This document shows positions 59,740 to 64,000 of a DNA stretch of 64,000 bases, piece by piece. Location: the NCBI RefSeq assembly GCF_014851395.1, contig NW_024040928.1, positions 15,639,012-15,703,011 on the forward strand, in the 5' to 3' direction. Position 1 is the first letter of the stretch, and every line of letters begins with the position of its first letter. Source of the stretch: Micropterus salmoides. Lineage: Eukaryota; Chordata; Actinopteri; Centrarchiformes; Centrarchidae. The position numbers and the translations under genes are program-made. Under the pieces are notes generated by a model. It was given only the letters and a program-made list of their open reading frames with translations. It was not told the origin of the DNA and ran no database searches.

Positions 59740-61059
59740 TGGAAATTTGATTTTACACACAAATCATTCATCTTACAATTTGAATATGCTAAGGAATTTA
59801 TATGAATGAAATTATCCTGCAGATGATGATGCATGTATTTGGATTTGTTTGGTACTCAACTCTTTTTATCTGACCTATTATCACAAGAAATTCTTACAAA
59901 TATTATATAGCAAATATATCTGATACTTAAAAACCAAAAAATATGAAAGGAAGATAATTTCTTTTGAATGTTATTCCGTTTTGTACGCGTAAATTATTCT
60001 GCCGTGCACCAGTCACCACTTAATACTTAATGGTGGTAATCCCATAAGGGAGGACTCGTCCGTGCCAATACATGTTACCACTCAGCGTGATTAATTTCCA
60101 CACAGTAGAGTTAACATTGAAAAGGGGACTGTAAATCATCAAACAAGGGTGGAACCAAATGTTAGATAAATCAGCTGGTGACTGGATTGTTGACAATTGC
60201 TGAAGAATTTTGGTTTTTGTTTTAGTTTCCTTGTATGTGAAGCACAGCTTAATTGAGGAAGGTTTCAAATTTTTTCAGATTTCAGATTTTCAGGACGCAA
60301 GTTAGAAAATGTTTCTTTTGGACACAACTTTGTCCAATCTATGCTTTTGTTTAGTCCCAAAATAAAACGCATCAGGCAAAGTAGTTCCCTAATACCAGGT
60401 ATTAAATCCACAGCCTATACAAATTTACTCTGGCACAAGCAAATGATGGCTACAAAGTTCAGAATACTTTGACATTTAGGGAAATACACTTATTAGCTTT
60501 CATGCCGAGAGCTAGATGAGAAGATTGATACAACTCGCTTTAAACTCCTTAAACACAAGATCACAAGACTATAATTTTTTTTTTAAATAATTTCTTGGCC
60601 AGAACCAGTAACTTTCTAGAATCTCCTCTGATTGCTAAGAAACAGTCTGACACATAGTTCATAAAACTATTTTTTATCTGCATTAAACAAAAAAAGATGT
60701 AAAATGTTATTTACTGAGCTTTAGAGGTGCTGGTAGGCCAACTTTGTTACTTATGCATAGAACCAGGTGCTAGGTGTTTCCCCTTGTTTCCAGTCTTTGT
60801 GCTAAGCTAAGCTAACCGGCTGCTTGCTTTAGCTTCTTATTTAGTGTACAGATATCTGAGAGCGGTGCCTCTCTGCAAGAAGAGAGTACAATAAAGGTGA
60901 ATAGGATTTTTATTTGTTGCGCTCACAGTTTTAAAGAATTTAAGACCTTCAACAGGAACATCTCTTACCAGAAAAAAGGGTTTTTTTTGACAACATTGTT
61001 TGTAGGAACTATTTTTTGATACCAAGTATGTATGAAGTAATTAAGACATTGTTTCTGGA
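59740..61059. other. Intergenic downstream of acp1
   Basis: No ALKAL2 or other exon recognised. The only feature identified is foldback copy 5. Confidence 0.45.
60464..60890 (+). repeat. Foldback MITE copy 5
   Basis: Left arm TTAGGGAAATACACTTATTAGC and GAGAGCTAGATGAGAAGATTG, centre GTGCTAAGCTAAGCTAACCGG, right arm GAGAGCGGTGCC. Located downstream of acp1. Confidence 0.6.
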
Positions 61060-61236
61060 AAGAGACAAAGGTTTGTGTGGCATTTTAGCCATTTTTTATG
61101 GTATAGCAGTGGAGAAAGGCAGGAAAAACAGGGAAGGTTTAATAACATTCAACAAAGGACCCCAGCCAGAGTCAAACTGGGAATGTTACTGTTACATGGT
61201 AGGCATCCTAAACCAGTCAACCACCGGGATGCCCCC
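61060..61236 (-). mobile_element. tRNA-derived SINE
   Basis: On the minus strand it starts GGGGGCATCCCGGTGG, with an A-box-like TGGTTGACTGG (61223-61213) and a B-box-like GTTTGACTC (61177-61169) about 36 bases on. It then has GGCTGGGGTCCTTTGTTG and a C/T-rich body ending AAAATGGCTAAAATGCC, the order seen in common fish SINEs. The B box has drifted from GTTCGANTC, so it is probably inactive. Confidence 0.75.
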
Positions 61237-62870
61237 AAATGGGCATTTCTAATGCTGTGAGCGCTGCAAATGAAATTCCATTCCTCTATTGTTTTGGTGC
61301 GGCAGTAGAAATGTCACAAACACATATCGTAAAATTCAAATAAAACTAAAAACAATTTCACTGGAGTAAAGTGAGAAAATAAGTTATTTGGTGAAAGGAA
61401 CTTTTATGAGTTATTTTTATGACTCACATTCTGGTAAATGTTTGCATAAAAATGATTTTTTCACAACATCTATTTAAAACATACAAAAAAACACACTGCA
61501 CTCTCTCTTATATGACAAACACTTATAACAGGAGTGGGAAGTTCACAAAATCTGTAGTCCCAGAACTTGGTCCAGTCGTGCTCATTCAGGGAGCATTCCC
61601 CATTTCAAGATGGGAATTTTAGAGAAAATGCAGGACACAACAAAGACCATTCATATTTGTACCAATCTTATAATTTATTTAAATATATTTTGATTTTTTT
61701 TGTATATACATATATGTGTATTTGTGTATTTAACAACCATTTGGTAAATGCCAGTCACTTTAATTTAGGTTAGGTAGCTGGAATCCTCTTATGCATTGCT
61801 TTACAGCATGTACATATTTGTCTTGTTTTATGTGGTCACGGTGTAAAGTATGTACAGTGGAAACTTGTGACAATTTCAATTTATAAATATAGACTGTACC
61901 ACACTCTACCAAAATCCACCGGAGGGCTGTAACTAACAACCCCACATTCTTTTTTTTAGCATGTCTCACAAAGACACGGAGAAATGTTCATGCAATTAAT
62001 AATTTAACCACAGTCCTTTCTCAGTGGGTGAAACTATGCCGCGACTGCCAGCCAGGGGTCTGTGAGAACTTTGTGTCTGCGTAATCAGTAGTGCAGTAGA
62101 ATGGATGGGGCTCAACCCAAAACACTCATACAGAGCAAACCAATCGCAGAAGGCATGCTTAAAAATAGTACATTTGGATTTTGCTCCTCTCTTAAAGAAA
62201 TGAACAAAATAAAAATATGCGTATCCCTTTCTTTTTTTGGTTTGTTTTAGCAATATCTTTTTGGATGCCAGCTGGAAAAAAAGGCCCCATGTTTGTTTCT
62301 CTCAGCTACTTCATTTGTCTTCTCCTCTCCACTCTTCACCACTTTTTGTTGGTCTGGTTTTGTTGCTCCCTCGTGGTGACAGCCAGCCATCGAGGCCCAG
62401 CGGTGGGTGGCAGTAATCCACGCGCTAGCAGAACAGACCTCACTGAAGGGCAGTGCAGTGCCTAATATCAGTCGGGGATGGTCAGAGTATTTTAGGCTTC
62501 CCTTTTACTGTCCAAGGCACTTCTTTCCCAACTTCTTTTTTTTTTTTTCTTCTGGAAAACTTGTGTTAGGTTTCAACCTACAGTGAAGAGGAAGTAACAT
62601 TCAGCACAGTCTCCAACTTGGCAGCGCCTGACAAATTCCTTCTTTTCCAAAAAGAATCACGAAACAGTAAGAAAATAATCAAGAAACTTGATATGCTACA
62701 GATCTGCTGCTCTCGCTGAACGCTGTGTGTAACGACACAGCACACATATCACCACTGCGAACAACTGCCTCAGCGTCTCCAGGCAGAAAAACATGATCTT
62801 TACATTGTTAACTTCAGCCCTTACTTGCAGGACTCTGCCTTATTCTTTCACTCTTTATATTTATCTGATG
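61237..62870. other. Intergenic, no gene seen
   Basis: AT-rich DNA with homopolymer runs. The GC-richer patch at 62360-62460 has no recognised identity. Confidence 0.4.
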
Positions 62871-63358
62871 CAGTGATGGAAAAAGTATTCATGTATTTTA
62901 ATAAAGTAGAAAATGTAAACTCCACTAGAAATTAAAATCCTGCATTCAGAATTTTACTTAAGATATATCAGTAAAATAGAGTTCAATAAATAGATAGAGT
63001 AATAAAAGTTCGTATCTAAATTAAAAGTACTGATGATGGTGAATGTCCCCTTTTGGAGTATAATATAGTTGAATATATTATTATTATTATTATTATTATT
63101 AGCGCATTAATATGTAAGCAGTATGTTAATGCTGTATCTGGTCATGGTAATTGTATATTGTTGGGTAGTTTAATCTTAAACAATTTATACTTTTTATAAA
63201 GTGACTAGTTACTCTAGCAATATGTCCCTGTGAAATGTAGTGTATTAGATGTATAAAGTACATAAATAAATTGGAAATACTCAAGTAAAGTACGTAAAGT
63301 AAAGTGTGCCAAAAAGTACAGTATTTGGCAAAATTTACTTTGTTACTTTGCTCCACTG
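62871..63358 (+). mobile_element. Non-autonomous hAT element A
   Basis: Ends CAGTGATGGAAAAAGTA and TACTTTGCTCCACTG (inverted). Flanks ATCTGATG and CTCTGAAG match at 6 of 8. 488 bp, no coding capacity, with an ATT microsatellite inside (63074-63101). Confidence 0.7.
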
Positions 63359-63420
63359 CTCTGAAGCTTCCTGTATGGTTACAAATACCAGTTGTGCTGT
63401 ACCTCTATTCTACCACCTTG

Positions 63421-63874
63421 CTGCAGTGGCAAGTAACTAAGCACTGTACTTAGTAAGTATGAATTTCAGGCACTTGTATTTCACTTAATTATTTCCATTT
63501 TATGCTTCTTTATACTACTCCTCTACATTTCTGAGAGAAACCACACTACACTACAGATACTAGTTACTTTACAAATGACTGTAAATTAAATTATAATGCA
63601 TTGTTTTAAAGAATTAATTAGTATATAAAGGAGTTCAAAGTAGCTCCACCTCCACCAGCTACAACAGTAAATGCTACTTACACATTAATGTGTCAGTACT
63701 AATAATGCAATAATAAAATATATAATAGTATAACACTCACAGGGTCCATTGTTGCATCGAGTCCTTCTACTTTTGATATTTTCAGTATATTTAGATAATA
63801 TATATATACTTTTTGACATCATAGTATTGTTACTTTTACTTAGATAGATGATCTGAATACTTCCTTCACCACTG
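63421..63874 (-). mobile_element. Non-autonomous hAT element B, opposite orientation
   Basis: Same family as the element 62 bp upstream. Read on the minus strand it starts CAGTGGTGAAGGAAGTATTC. A perfect 8-bp CCACCTTG flanks it (63413-63420 and 63875-63882). Confidence 0.78.
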
Positions 63875-64000
63875 CCACCTTGTGACTTTTGAAATTTGAA
63901 TAATTAACCTGCATTACTTACACACATGCCTCTGGCCTACCTGGATTCTAATGTTAATATCTAACAAGTGCAACACACCAGCACTTTGACCATATGTCCT

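Noticed and set aside
61169..61236. Possible tRNA gene on the minus strand
   Set aside because: A- and B-box-like motifs are present, but no cloverleaf acceptor pairing is evident and a SINE body follows; called a tRNA-derived SINE.

Overview
The window looks like nuclear DNA of a ray-finned fish, probably a percomorph teleost. It is AT-rich, has split genes with GT-AG introns, many CA, TA and GA microsatellites, and the interspersed repeats usual in teleosts (Tc1 relics, short hAT elements with 8-bp target-site duplications, L2-type LINE pieces, tRNA-derived SINEs and foldback elements). I see no prokaryotic or viral gene system. The teleost assignment is direct; percomorph is inferred from the repeat families, recalled from memory without a database.

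Four protein-coding genes are supported by reading frames, splice sites and exon phase. (1) tdrp, plus strand, 4 coding exons from 1008 to 14529 (232 aa), related to testis development-related protein. (2) fbxo25, minus strand, 10 coding exons from 30419 down to 19679 (365 aa, or 356 aa when a 27-nt microexon at 21557-21583 is skipped), an SCF F-box protein. (3) fam110c, minus strand, one coding exon at 35015-36046 (343 aa), a centrosome and spindle-pole-associated family. (4) acp1, plus strand, from 43922 to 59481 (158 aa), the low-molecular-weight protein tyrosine phosphatase, with a pair of mutually exclusive exons at 47234-47347 and 47407-47520 separated by only 59 bp.

Layout: 1-14.8 kb tdrp, its introns carrying foldback repeats; 14.8-19.6 kb convergent intergenic DNA holding a rearranged Tc1 relic; 19.6-31.5 kb fbxo25; 31.5-36.1 kb SINE-type repeats and fam110c; 36.1-43.9 kb a gene-poor gap where mammals have SH3YL1, containing a candidate conserved or promoter-like block near 38.45-38.80 kb and a 1.3-kb hAT element; 43.9-59.7 kb acp1, whose introns hold nested DNA transposons and two LINE pieces; 59.7-64 kb repeats only.

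The genes do not form an operon or a pathway. Their shared meaning is synteny: TDRP and FBXO25 (human 8p23.3) lie beside FAM110C and ACP1 (human 2p25.3), which suggests an ancestral vertebrate linkage. The most useful hidden items are the fbxo25 microexon, the sterically enforced alternative exon pair of acp1, and the TATA/homeodomain-site block in the SH3YL1 gap.
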